This document shows positions 25,707-33,598 of a stretch of 64,000 nt of DNA, piece after piece. A program made the translations under genes and the position numbers. Within the stretch, counting starts at the first letter, position 1. Every line of letters begins with the position of its first letter. The stretch is from Tiamatella sp964451715 (GTDB lineage: Archaea > Thermoproteota > Thermoprotei_A > Sulfolobales > Acidilobaceae). The notes under the pieces are model-generated. The model searched no databases, was not told the DNA's origin, and saw nothing but the letters and a program-made list of their open reading frames with translations. Location: the NCBI GenBank assembly GCA_964451715.1, contig CAYVIZ010000001.1, positions 1 to 64,000 of the forward strand. Direction: 5' to 3'.

Positions 25707-26987
25707 TTGAAGATAGCCTATATTATACTGGATGGAGCAGCAGATGGGCTTCATGCTCCCAGGAAGTCTCTCAAGGAGGCTGCTAAACCAAATATAGACT
25801 ACATCGCTTCTAAGTCCCGTTGCGGTCTAGTCTATACTGTTGGCAGGGGGATAGCCCCTGAAAGTGATGCCGCTACATTATCCCTCCTCGGATATAATCC
25901 TGTGAAATACTATACTGGAAGAGGCCCTCTCGAAGCTTTGGGGGTGGGTTTAAGGCTGAGGGAAGGCTATGAAATAGCGTTGCGAGCCAACTTCGCAACC
26001 ATAGATCCCTCAACCTACAGGATAATAGATAGAAGGGTTGGGAGGAACCTTACGAGCTCTGAGGCCAGGATCCTAGCCAGTGAGATAGACAATATGAATC
26101 TGGCGGGAGGAGAGGGTTATGCAAGGTTTAAATCAACTATAGGACACCGCGGTGTACTCATAGTAGGTCATAGGAAACGCAGGATAAACGCTATGATATC
26201 AAACACTGATCCCGCCTATGAGAGGAAAGGCCTCATATCAGAAGCGCTGAAAAGCTTCGAGCCTGTTCTAAGGCGTGCTGAACCATTAGAGGAGTCGGAG
26301 GAGGCTCGCCTCGCGGCCGAACTAGTAAACGAGTTCACCGATAAAGCTGTAAGGATACTTGACGCGCATCCCGTTAACAGGGAACGTGTTTCAAGAGGAC
26401 TGCTACCCGCCAATGCCGTTCTCCTAAGAGATGCCGGTGACAGACTTCCTGACGTGAGGCCTATAGGGGAGTGGACCGGGTTTAAATGGGCTGCAATAGC
26501 GGAGATGCCCGTGGAAAGAGGTATAGCTAGGGCTGTAGGTATGGGTGTGCTTGAGGTTATAGTGGAAGGGAAAAGCAAGCCGGAGCTTCTAAAAGAGGAG
26601 GCCGGCCTCCTGGTAGAAGGCTTAAAACAGTATGAGGCTGTCTATGCTCATCTAAAAGGGCCGGACGAGCCGGGGCATGATGGAAGCTTGGAGGGCAAAG
26701 TAGAGGCTATCGAGGCTATCGACGAGTTCTTCTTCCCTAAGATAATGGAGCTAGTCGAAGACGGGGAAACGGCTGTGATTATAACATCTGATCACGCCAC
26801 TCCATGGCACCTGAAATCCCATAGTGATGACCCTGTACCGTTGGCTATATATGTTCCCGGCGTAGAAGGAGACGGTTTCAGCGGCTTCAATGAAGAAGAA
26901 TGCGCAAAGGGGTCGCTGGGTGTGCTTGAAGGCGGGTACAATATTCTCCCCACTGCCCTTGATATATTGAAGCGTGTCAATAGTTGA
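25707..26987 (+). CDS. apgM: 2,3-bisphosphoglycerate-independent phosphoglycerate mutase
   Basis: A 426-residue archaeal-type phosphoglycerate mutase of the alkaline phosphatase superfamily, interconverting 3- and 2-phosphoglycerate in glycolysis. The N-terminal ILDGAADG metal site, the catalytic-serine segment APESDAATLSLLGY, HLKGPDEPGHDG near 313-324 and ITSDHATPWHLKSHSDDPVPL are diagnostic. TTG 25707 follows GGGTG. Its end overlaps the convergent JAMM-motif gene by 11 bases. Confidence 0.94.
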   Translation: MKIAYIILDGAADGLHAPRKSLKEAAKPNIDYIASKSRCGLVYTVGRGIAPESDAATLSLLGYNPVKYYTGRGPLEALGVGLRLREGYEIALRANFATIDPSTYRIIDRRVGRNLTSSEARILASEIDNMNLAGGEGYARFKSTIGHRGVLIVGHRKRRINAMISNTDPAYERKGLISEALKSFEPVLRRAEPLEESEEARLAAELVNEFTDKAVRILDAHPVNRERVSRGLLPANAVLLRDAGDRLPDVRPIGEWTGFKWAAIAEMPVERGIARAVGMGVLEVIVEGKSKPELLKEEAGLLVEGLKQYEAVYAHLKGPDEPGHDGSLEGKVEAIEAIDEFFFPKIMELVEDGETAVIITSDHATPWHLKSHSDDPVPLAIYVPGVEGDGFSGFNEEECAKGSLGVLEGGYNILPTALDILKRVNS

Positions 26988-27729
26988 AGGCCTCGAGAAC
27001 AACGGATGAGAGTTTTCTCTTCAACTCGTATATTCTTGTTTCGAGTGTTCTCCTATCGCTTTTCTTTCTAAGGAAATTTGAAAAACGCTTAAGCTCTACA
27101 TAGTCATCCTCTGTAAGTATACCCTTCCTCCTGAGTATGACGGCGCATCTAGAGGTAGCTGCCCCCGATAGTATAGAGCCGTTTACCAGAGAGTCTAGGG
27201 CGCTGTCTACATCTGCGTATGATAGCATACACGATCCTTCCGGGTGTGTATGCAGTGAGGAAACAGTGTTTTTGAGGAATGGTATTGAGACCTTGTAGCG
27301 TGCCCCTTCCAGGTGTACTAGGCGTCCATCCGATAGGTAGAGGAACATGTACTCTGTTCCCGTCGAGGATGTAATAAGTGCCGAGCCCCTGATAACGTCT
27401 TTATCATAGATGAAGGGGAGCCTGTATACACTGTTAACGAATGCTTCATAACCTAAGCCGTCCCCGTCTAGTTCCTCGAATACAACTATAACCCCGTTGT
27501 AAAGCTCTACACTATAGTCTCCCGGGTAAGGCGACACTCCGACCCTAACCTTCCGAGGCAACCTGGATGAGAATCCCTCAAGAGCCCTCTCCAGTTCAGG
27601 TGCCCTGATCAAATAGCCTCTGGGGTCCACGTCGTTCTCTAAAGCATCCCTCTCTATATAGTCGATAATACTCCAAGCAATAGCCAGTAACACGCTCCCG
27701 GTAGTGGTTTTGATTTCCTGCATCTTCAA
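26977..27729 (-). CDS. Predicted JAMM-motif protein
   Basis: A 250-residue protein with an exact JAMM metalloprotease signature, HxH-x7-S-x2-D: H160, H162, S170 and D173 (LHTHPEGSCMLSYADVD). The upstream catalytic glutamate could be E126 (TGTEYMFLY) or E85/E86. The N-terminal 100 residues do not resemble a named domain. JAMM enzymes cleave ubiquitin-like conjugates or act as peptidases; the substrate is unknown and no ubiquitin-like or E1-like gene is nearby. The start is TTG 27729 or ATG 27723. Motif is clear, activity inferred. Confidence 0.6.
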   Translation of the reverse strand: MKMQEIKTTTGSVLLAIAWSIIDYIERDALENDVDPRGYLIRAPELERALEGFSSRLPRKVRVGVSPYPGDYSVELYNGVIVVFEELDGDGLGYEAFVNSVYRLPFIYDKDVIRGSALITSSTGTEYMFLYLSDGRLVHLEGARYKVSIPFLKNTVSSLHTHPEGSCMLSYADVDSALDSLVNGSILSGAATSRCAVILRRKGILTEDDYVELKRFSNFLRKKSDRRTLETRIYELKRKLSSVVLEAFNY

Positions 27730-27801
27730 AACAATATACCCGTATTGAAAGGGTTGTGTGATTCAATCTTATTAAAGTCCTAAGCCATTGCTGAGTCATG
27801 G

Positions 27802-28560
27802 TTGGGAAGATTGACTAAGGGTTTGGGGGACTTATGGGATCCTATAAAGGCTAGCCTCGAAGAGCTCGTGGAGTGCTACGAGCGCGTGAACAGGGTGACT
27901 AGCCTCGGCCAGATAGGGCGTCTAAGGAGGCAGGCTGTACGGGAGGCGCGTGTGGAGAATGGTGTTATACTAGATGCTGGAGCGGGGCCAGGTTTTATTG
28001 GCTTGATATCCCTAGACATGGGTGCCCGCACCGTATTCCTTTTGGATCCCATAGAGAGGATGATAGAGGAGCAGAAGAGAAACTTGGAGGCTGTTGAGAG
28101 ATTTAGATACGAGTCTCTGCAGGGCGTATTTGAAAGCTTACCCTTTAAGGATTCATCGCTGGATGCGGTGATAACCAGTTTCGCCCTGAGAGACGCTTAC
28201 GACTTGGATAAGGCTGTGAGCGAGATAGCCAGAGTACTAAAGCCCAGTGGTTCACTCGTTATACTAGACTTCTACAAGCCGTCAAACAAGCTATGGGCTA
28301 GCTTGATAGGACTCTACCTGAAATACGGCATCCCGTTCCTCTCACGCATAGCAGGATGCAGGAAATCCCTGCTCTACAAGGGCTTGTATGAAACATATAA
28401 GAAGCATCTGACAGGTAATGAATACATGCAGCTCCTGTCGAGGCATTTCGAGCAAGTTGAAATAAAGACGAGGATGATGAAGAGCGTTATGATAGCCGTG
28501 GCACGGAATCCCCTCCACAAGCCTCTAACACATAGCTCCTCAGAACAGGGCAACAAGTAG
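27802..28560 (+). CDS. Class I SAM-dependent methyltransferase (UbiE-like)
   Basis: A 252-residue methyltransferase. Motif I (ILDAGAGPGFIGL) is near 53-65, motif II acidic residue in VFLLDPI, a post-I AVITSFALRD, and motif III VLKPSGSLVILDFYKPS, as in UbiE/COQ5-type enzymes. The substrate may be a quinone or lipid, but this cannot be told from sequence. TTG 27802 is the probable start. The 3' end overlaps the convergent HD gene by 74 bases. Confidence 0.85.
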   Translation: MGRLTKGLGDLWDPIKASLEELVECYERVNRVTSLGQIGRLRRQAVREARVENGVILDAGAGPGFIGLISLDMGARTVFLLDPIERMIEEQKRNLEAVERFRYESLQGVFESLPFKDSSLDAVITSFALRDAYDLDKAVSEIARVLKPSGSLVILDFYKPSNKLWASLIGLYLKYGIPFLSRIAGCRKSLLYKGLYETYKKHLTGNEYMQLLSRHFEQVEIKTRMMKSVMIAVARNPLHKPLTHSSSEQGNK

Positions 28561-29047
28561 AAACCAGGGCAACCGCGTTCTCCCTAGTATTCTCATATAT
28601 GTCGTCCACCCTGAAACCAGACTCCATGTAGCGTCTAGCCTGGACACATGTAGACACGTGGTCAGCCAGCTTCACAAGGTTCGCCTCAAGAGAAGAACCA
28701 GCCACATACTCCGCGAGCAAATCCTTGAACCCCCCATCCAACCCCATCTCACCAACGGCCTCTAGTTCAAGCTCATCCTTCAATCCCCGGAGCCTCACAC
28801 TAGTCCACCTAGGTATATCCCCAACAACTGCTTCAGCCAAATCGTGAACCACGGCCATGGCAGCAGCCTTATAGGGGTCAACATCGAAGCCTTCCTCTCG
28901 CAAAATGAAAGCCATATCCATAGCAAGTAACGCAGCCTCAAAAGAGTGCTGAGCCACAGTTTCACCTATAGAAGGAGGGACACCCCTCTGCATCCATCCA
29001 GTCCTCACAAGCCACTTGGAGCCTTGGAAAAAATCCAGCTTCCCCAC
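28487..29047 (-). CDS. HD-domain phosphohydrolase (5'-nucleotidase-like)
   Basis: A 186-residue HD-domain protein resembling YfbR/HDDC2 nucleotidases. The metal ligands appear as AQHSFEAALLAMDMAF (first H), VVHDLAEAVVGDIPRW (HD then E and D) and a later D in LVKLADHVSTC. GTG 29047 is chosen because GGGTGT precedes it and the longer frame to 29116 would run close to the RNase P RNA promoter with an unlikely hydrophobic start. The 3' end overlaps the methyltransferase gene. Likely role is nucleotide pool cleaning. Confidence 0.82.
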   Translation of the reverse strand: MGKLDFFQGSKWLVRTGWMQRGVPPSIGETVAQHSFEAALLAMDMAFILREEGFDVDPYKAAAMAVVHDLAEAVVGDIPRWTSVRLRGLKDELELEAVGEMGLDGGFKDLLAEYVAGSSLEANLVKLADHVSTCVQARRYMESGFRVDDIYENTRENAVALVSTCCPVLRSYVLEACGGDSVPRLS

Positions 29048-29084
29048 CGATATTACACCCGGAAACACATATAGTTTAAGACGT

Positions 29085-29094
29085 TGAAAAATAA
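29085..29094 (+). promoter_or_regulatory. TATA box of RNase P RNA
   Basis: GAAAAATAAACC matches an archaeal BRE/TATA arrangement and lies about 30 bases before the predicted 5' end of the RNase P RNA. Confidence 0.45.
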
Positions 29095-29122
29095 ACCCTC
29101 CAAAGAAAAATAACATCCCACA

Positions 29123-29455
29123 GGGGGTAGACCGGGCTGGCGGCCGGCGGGCCTACCCGAAGGGCCTGAGGAAACTTCACCCTCCCCACGGCAGCGGGAC
29201 CCCGTGAGGGGTACGGGGAGACCCGTGGCAATGCCACAGAAACGAGACGGCCTCCGCTCCGGTGACGGTGAAGCGGATAGGCGGGCCTGGCAACAGGCCC
29301 GCAGCAAACCGCAGAGGAGGACGGGGGAAGCGTTGAAACGGGCATCCCCCGCGGAGCAAGGCATCCGGCCTGTGAACTGCCGTGAGAGGCCGGGGAAGCC
29401 GCATAGTCGAATGCCGCCGTAGTACAGAAGGTGAGTTATAGCCCGGACTACCCCC
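29123..29455 (+). ncRNA. rnpB: RNase P RNA (archaeal)
   Basis: This GC-rich 333-base stretch is the catalytic RNA of RNase P, which trims tRNA 5' leaders. The ends pair as helix P1: GGGGGTAG (29123-29130) with CTACCCCC (29448-29455), continued by CCGGGCT with AGCCCGG. Conserved regions appear in order: GAGGAAACTTCACCCTCCCC (CR-I) near 29168, ACAGAAA (CR-II) at 29236-29242, AGCAAACC (CR-III) at 29303-29310, and ACAGAA...TATAGCCCGG (CR-V) from 29424. Ends are good to a few bases. Confidence 0.92.
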
Positions 29456-29534
29456 TTTCTTCCCGTTACTCTATACGTGGCCCGGGCTGGCTGTTAGGGA
29501 TGAATCACTAGCAAAGACTGTCGGGAGTATCCTG

Positions 29535-30548
29535 CTAGGATTCTAGGGCCCTTCTCCCTATGTACTTAGGGTAGTCGCTGTATAGTGCTAGGGCTACAAT
29601 ACTAGTAGTCTCAGTGTTCATGTCATAGCTACCCTCCTTTAACACGATGACCACACCGTTTTCTACGGTATAACTAGTGTATATGCCGCCATATACTGGG
29701 CTCTGGGAGTGTGCTATAATATCGAGGCATCTCCTGTATATACCATTGTACTCGTCGACTACGGTAGACCCGGCGTATACCAGGGCCTTATAGAGGTAAA
29801 CGAACAATGCACACTTATAGACATAGTACACGGGTAACCCTGTCTTATCATCGATTCTAAAAGCATTATCATGGAATCCATAACCATCCCACATCTTGGT
29901 CAGGTTGAGAAAACACTTCTCAGCATCCCATAGATGACCACTCAGTAGACTGTTCAAGGCCCTGTAAACTAGTAGATCAGAATACATGTACCAGTCCTTC
30001 ATAGGCCTAGAGCGGTCCGGCCTCTCCCATGCAATCCTGTATCCGTCCACCCACCTAATGACACTGTTATTAATAGGTGCATAAAACATGTCGGGTATGC
30101 TTTTCCCGACAAGTATATCTATCTTACCGTTCCAGCCTCCCCCATATTCGCTATCCAGTACAGATTGAACCCTGGAAGAGAGTGGGGATCCCAGCACTGC
30201 CAGAGCCTTAGCCGCCAGGACGTTATCGTTTGCAATATATACTGTTACATTATCGGGGTACGTATGAGTGGATGCCCGCAACAATCCTATCCCCGGAACA
30301 TACTGGGATTCCAGAAACCTCCTCATACCCTCACGGCTAGGGAACCCTGGGTTCCCATGTAAATAGTGGAACACCACAGCAAAAACCGGGAGGAGTAGGA
30401 GCAAGAACAAGGCAGCCGCCACGGCCCTCCTCAAAACCCGCACACCGAGTGATACACTCTTGATACACACAGGTATTAAAGACGAGTCCAGCATCATCCA
30501 TGGCAGAGGGACCAGTGTTATCGGGTCTGGGCATCCCTCTTGTAACAC
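29535..30548 (-). CDS. Membrane-anchored or exported hypothetical protein
   Basis: A protein of up to 337 residues with one strongly hydrophobic N-terminal segment (AAALFLLLLLPVFAVVFHYL, about 44-63) followed by an extracytoplasmic domain. The latter is rich in aromatic residues and has repeated helical hairpin-like segments (MYSDLLVYRALNSLLSGHLWDAEKCFLNLTKMW; CALFVYLYKALVYAGS), recalling alpha/alpha-barrel glycosidases; this is weak inference. The true start is uncertain: GTG 30548 or GTG 30443, the latter giving a shorter signal anchor (VRVLRRAVAAALF). It is divergent from tRNA-Ala. Confidence 0.55.
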   Translation of the reverse strand: MLQEGCPDPITLVPLPWMMLDSSLIPVCIKSVSLGVRVLRRAVAAALFLLLLLPVFAVVFHYLHGNPGFPSREGMRRFLESQYVPGIGLLRASTHTYPDNVTVYIANDNVLAAKALAVLGSPLSSRVQSVLDSEYGGGWNGKIDILVGKSIPDMFYAPINNSVIRWVDGYRIAWERPDRSRPMKDWYMYSDLLVYRALNSLLSGHLWDAEKCFLNLTKMWDGYGFHDNAFRIDDKTGLPVYYVYKCALFVYLYKALVYAGSTVVDEYNGIYRRCLDIIAHSQSPVYGGIYTSYTVENGVVIVLKEGSYDMNTETTSIVALALYSDYPKYIGRRALES

Positions 30549-30558
30549 GTTGAAAAAC

Positions 30559-30596
30559 TTATAAGACAGGCCTGTATGGGATACCTATTATTGGAT
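30559..30596 (+). promoter_or_regulatory. tRNA-Ala promoter (duplicated)
   Basis: CTTATAAG at 30558-30565 is a TATA-like element, followed by the palindrome ACAGGCCTGT. The whole segment is identical to the minus strand of 18-55. Confidence 0.65.
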
Positions 30597-30673
30597 GGGC
30601 CGGTAGCTCAGCCTGGAAGAGCGCCCGGTTGGCATCCGGGAGGCCCCGGGTTCAAATCCCGGCCGGTCCACCA
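30597..30673 (+). tRNA. tRNA-Ala (GGC)
   Basis: A 77-base cloverleaf with encoded CCA and no intron. The acceptor stem GGGCCGG/CCGGTCC includes one G-T pair at 3-70, the alanine-type identity position. The anticodon loop TTGGCAT gives anticodon GGC (codons GCC/GCT). Confidence 0.95.
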
Positions 30674-30831
30674 CACCCCCTGGCGTCAAAGGGAGACTAT
30701 AAGCGGCAGGGTGCTCCCGGCTAGTTTGATTGCCTTGTAAATAGCCGCATTAACCTTTTATTCCACCGTATTCAATATATGTATTTGAACCCCCTTCCAC
30801 CAAACCTTAAGCTATAGAGGTGAATAAAACC

Positions 30832-31077
30832 ATGGCATCCGCGATCGTGCTTATAAACGTGGAAATAGGAGAGGAGGAAAACGCGTTTAACAAGCTGAAG
30901 GAAATCCCTGAGGTAGAAGAGGTCTACATGGTGTACGGTGTATACGACCTAATAGCGAAGGTCGAAGCACCAGATATGGCTAAGCTGAAAGAGATAATAG
31001 CAGACAAGATAAGGAGAATGCCCGCCATAAGAAGCACACTAACAATGATGGTAGTGGAGGGCTTCAAGAAATCCTGA
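30832..31077 (+). CDS. Stand-alone Lrp/AsnC effector-binding (RAM) domain
   Basis: An 81-residue protein comprising only the ligand-binding RAM domain of Lrp/AsnC regulators (beta-alpha-beta-beta-alpha-beta; ASAIVLINVEIGEEENAFNKL...VYMVYGVYDLIAKVEAPDMAKLKEII). It lacks the DNA-binding helix-turn-helix. Stand-alone RAM proteins form rings and may bind amino acids or modulate full-length Lrp proteins. ATG 30832 is favoured because GAGGTG precedes it; GTG 30820 is in frame. It appears monocistronic. Confidence 0.85.
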   Translation: MASAIVLINVEIGEEENAFNKLKEIPEVEEVYMVYGVYDLIAKVEAPDMAKLKEIIADKIRRMPAIRSTLTMMVVEGFKKS

Positions 31078-31209
31078 AGAAACGATAACACTCTAACAAA
31101 TTTTATATGGGAATACCCAAGAAGCCTCTAACCCAAAACTACCCTGCCAAATCCTCCGGTATTGTAGGAACTATTTTATCCCTTCAACCTAACGCACCTC
31201 CAACCAGGG

Positions 31210-32553
31210 ATGGGAGTTTTGGATAACCACTCATACTCTTTTTTGAGCATCGGAATAGACGACATTGACACTCCGGGGGGAGGATGCACTACACACTTCG
31301 GCGCACTGCTCTCCTCTTACCTAATGAAGACACATGGTATAGAGTTTATAGACTATCCCCTTCTTGTAAGGTTGAATCCCGCAGTCCCATGGAAGACCCG
31401 GGGTAATGCATCCGTAGTTATACGAGTGCACCCCGGGGGGATTGATGCCCGTGAGCTTGCTGATGAAGTAGAGAACCTTGTAGAGGAGTATTTGGGTGAG
31501 TGCAGGTTTAAGGAGACTAAGCCGGGGATAGTGGTATACCGTGGAGATCCCTGGAGAGCGTTCAGCGGGTTCTACTATAAGGCTCTAACAGATGTTGTGA
31601 CTATGGATATGGCGGAGAAGCTCTTAGAGCGTTATGGTGGCTTAAAGCGCGGGGGTAGGGGTGTCATAGGCGCGTTGGCGGGTGTGGGCGCGCTTGGACC
31701 CGGAGAGCCTTACTCCTTCGAGCTTCTTGCATACAGGGATCCCGGCTTCTGGGGGTCTGAAAGGAGTGTTGGCTTCGGGTCTGTTTATGAATACGATGTG
31801 TTAACCGGGGAGTTAACATTCTCCAATATAGACTACCAGAAAAGAAAAACAATAATAACGCCCCACGGCCCCGACCCGGTTCTCTACGGTGTAAGGGGGA
31901 CAAACCCGGAAGCACTCATCAAAGCACTAGAAATCATAAAAACGGGAGAGCCTGTTCATGGATGGTGCCTCTTCAGGAGCAACCAGGGAACATCGGTTCA
32001 CGAGAGAACCACTTCCATACCCCGCTACTATAAGACAGGAACCATGGAGTGCACGGTAAAAGAGGAGTCTGAAATCCTTCCTAAAGGACATGTACTAGTG
32101 AAGGCTGAGTGTGGAGGAGTGCCTCTTGACGTATTATTCTATAGAGAAAGCTTTCCTCTAAACAAGGCTGCAGCATCTCTTCTACCGGGAGACCAGATAA
32201 AAGTAACAGGCTCTATAAAACAACGGCAAGGGAAGCTGACTCTCAACGCAGAGGTGCTCTACATAACAAGACTTGTATGGAAGAGGACAATGATAGCGCC
32301 CCGGTGCCCCAGGTGTGGAGCCCGCATGAAGTCCAAAGGATCTGGTAAAGGATACAAATGCCCCAGATGTGGTTTTTACGATAGAAGAATTAAGAGTGTG
32401 GAGGTTATTGAGAACAGGAATCTATGCCCGGGTAGATATGTTCCTGTAGCAGCTCATATAGCGCATCTGGTTAGGCCCAACTGGCTGCGTCTTCCAGTTC
32501 TTGACGGTGTTCCCTTGGAGCTGGTTGAGGGATGGTGTAAACTCCCCGGTTAA
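31210..32553 (+). CDS. tiaS: tRNA(Ile2) 2-agmatinylcytidine synthetase TiaS
   Basis: A 447-residue enzyme that modifies C34 of tRNA-Ile2 to agmatidine so that it reads AUA. The N-terminal GIDDIDTPGGGCTTHFG block with its acidic ATP-binding residues is diagnostic, followed by the TiaS-specific kinase-like domain. An OB-fold (VLVKAECGGVPLDVLFY... about 290-350) and a C-terminal zinc ribbon (CPRCGARMKSKGSGKGYKCPRCGF) complete the family architecture. It is followed directly by the predicted replication origin. Confidence 0.92.
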   Translation: MGVLDNHSYSFLSIGIDDIDTPGGGCTTHFGALLSSYLMKTHGIEFIDYPLLVRLNPAVPWKTRGNASVVIRVHPGGIDARELADEVENLVEEYLGECRFKETKPGIVVYRGDPWRAFSGFYYKALTDVVTMDMAEKLLERYGGLKRGGRGVIGALAGVGALGPGEPYSFELLAYRDPGFWGSERSVGFGSVYEYDVLTGELTFSNIDYQKRKTIITPHGPDPVLYGVRGTNPEALIKALEIIKTGEPVHGWCLFRSNQGTSVHERTTSIPRYYKTGTMECTVKEESEILPKGHVLVKAECGGVPLDVLFYRESFPLNKAAASLLPGDQIKVTGSIKQRQGKLTLNAEVLYITRLVWKRTMIAPRCPRCGARMKSKGSGKGYKCPRCGFYDRRIKSVEVIENRNLCPGRYVPVAAHIAHLVRPNWLRLPVLDGVPLELVEGWCKLPG

Positions 32554-32556
32554 CAA

Positions 32557-32576
32557 CCCCTCCGTTTCTAATGGAG
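32557..32576 (-). promoter_or_regulatory. Origin recognition box A (ORB-like)
   Basis: CCCCTCCGTTTCTAATGGAG is the reverse complement of an ORB-type element (CTCCATTAGAAAC plus a G-rich end). It lies just after the tiaS stop and matches the other three boxes in this region. Confidence 0.8.
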
Positions 32577-32612
32577 CCCACCCAAAACAATACTCTACCA
32601 AGCACCCGGGGA

Positions 32613-32632
32613 CCCCATTGCTTCTAATGGAG
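32613..32632 (-). promoter_or_regulatory. Origin recognition box B (ORB-like)
   Basis: CCCCATTGCTTCTAATGGAG shares CTTCTAATGGAG and the C4 end with box A, 36 bases away in the same orientation. Confidence 0.75.
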
Positions 32633-32742
32633 TACACATAACATTGTATACGGTTGTTTTGTTCTTATATAACATAGGATATAGGAATTTTTGTATTATG
32701 ATCAAATAGTTTATGTCAACCTTCAACCTTACTCCAGTATCG
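32633..32742. other. AT-rich candidate DNA unwinding element
   Basis: The interval between boxes B and C is strongly AT-rich (for example TTCTTATATAACATAGGATA and TTTTTGTATTATGATCAAAT) and has no gene. This is where duplex melting would be expected. Confidence 0.65.
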
Positions 32743-32763
32743 CTCCATTAGAAACAGAGGGGG
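32743..32763 (+). promoter_or_regulatory. Origin recognition box C (ORB-like)
   Basis: CTCCATTAGAAACAGAGGGG (plus one further G) is the best match to the classic ORB pattern CTCCAGTGGAAACAAAGGGG. It is inverted relative to boxes A, B and D. Confidence 0.8.
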
Positions 32764-32848
32764 AGAGGAGTCTAACCGCTTATCATGTTCTAAAGAATAT
32801 GGAATAACAACTTCTTCCTTTGCCTTAGATTGTATAAACTAGTTGTGA

Positions 32849-32868
32849 CCCCTTTATTTCCAATGGAG
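32849..32868 (-). promoter_or_regulatory. Origin recognition box D (ORB-like), at por promoter
   Basis: CCCCTTTATTTCCAATGGAG retains the ATGGAG core and C4 end. A TATA-like TTGTATAAAC at 32830-32839 would put a transcription start inside or next to this box, so Orc1 binding and por transcription may interfere. Confidence 0.7.
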
Positions 32869-32988
32869 CCCACCCGGTCGATCTTGTTTCATGTTACCAG
32901 CCACGGGTATCCGACTTGTTTCGTAGATATAGTAATATGTAAACTTCAAAAAACCCCCGGATCAATAGAGTTAATAGGGGCGGTAGTT

Positions 32989-33546
32989 TTGTATGTTGAA
33001 ATAGTCTTCCATGGCCGCGGTGGACAAGGAGGAGTCACCGCGGCTAACATATTAGCCGGTGCCGCTGTACGCGAGGGCAAGTGGTCCCAGTCTTTCCCCC
33101 ACTTCGGCGCAGAGAGGAGAGGCGCTCCTGTAAAGGCTTATGCGAGGATAAGTGACAAGCCTATACTGCGTCATAGCCAGGTAAAGAAGGCCGACATCGC
33201 CGTTGTCCTAGACAAGGAGCTTTTCAAGCTGGTCAATATTACCGGGACGGTAAAGGAGAACGGTGTTATCGTGGCAAACATCCCCCCAGTTTCTACTGTC
33301 AACCTAGATGGTTCTCAGTCTCTCTATTGTGTTGACGCGTTAGAGATAGCTAGGAGGCTCAAACTCTTCGTTGCGGGGTGGCCAGTCGTGAATACCAGTA
33401 TGCTGGGAGCACTGGTCAAGGCAACCGGTGTAGTGTCGCTGGATAGTGTCTTAGCTGAGATTAAGAGCTACTGGCCGGGTAAGGCGGGTGAAGTCAACGC
33501 TGAAGCCGCCCGGGCCGCCTACGGGGAGACACTCAGGTGCATATAG
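32989..33546 (+). CDS. porG: Pyruvate/2-oxoacid:ferredoxin oxidoreductase, gamma subunit
   Basis: A 185-residue gamma subunit of the four-subunit archaeal oxidoreductase that converts pyruvate and CoA to acetyl-CoA with ferredoxin reduction. VEIVFHGRGGQGGVTAANILAGAA at the start and SFPHFGAERRGAPVKAYARI are diagnostic. TTG 32989 is chosen because the mature family begins here and GGGGCGG lies upstream; a longer frame to 32830 would run through ORB box D. First gene of porGDAB. Confidence 0.92.
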   Translation: MYVEIVFHGRGGQGGVTAANILAGAAVREGKWSQSFPHFGAERRGAPVKAYARISDKPILRHSQVKKADIAVVLDKELFKLVNITGTVKENGVIVANIPPVSTVNLDGSQSLYCVDALEIARRLKLFVAGWPVVNTSMLGALVKATGVVSLDSVLAEIKSYWPGKAGEVNAEAARAAYGETLRCI

Positions 33547-33598
33547 ATATGAGGTTTATTTCCCGGATCAGGTATTAGGTTAATGGAGGGAGTAAGGT

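Larger units (their letters stand above)
32557..32868. other. Predicted chromosomal replication origin
   Basis: This 312-base core of the 435-base gap between tiaS and porG holds four copies of a 20-base element resembling the crenarchaeal origin recognition box (ORB). A (32557-32576), B (32613-32632) and D (32849-32868) are in minus orientation, C (32743-32763) in plus. The B-C interval is an AT-rich candidate unwinding element. ORBs bind Orc1/Cdc6, which has a gene at 119-1360. The plan resembles the Aeropyrum-type origin with ORB pairs flanking an AT-rich unwinding site. The rest of the gap (32869-32988) holds only the por leader. Confidence 0.8.

Noticed and set aside
29053..29422. Several overlapping open frames on both strands (72-103 residues)
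   Set aside because: They lie in the GC-rich RNase P RNA gene, where stop codons are scarce by composition.
32830..32988. Longer N-terminus for PorG starting at 32830
   Set aside because: The extra 53 residues resemble no PorG, and run through ORB box D and the promoter; TTG 32989 gives the family N-terminus.
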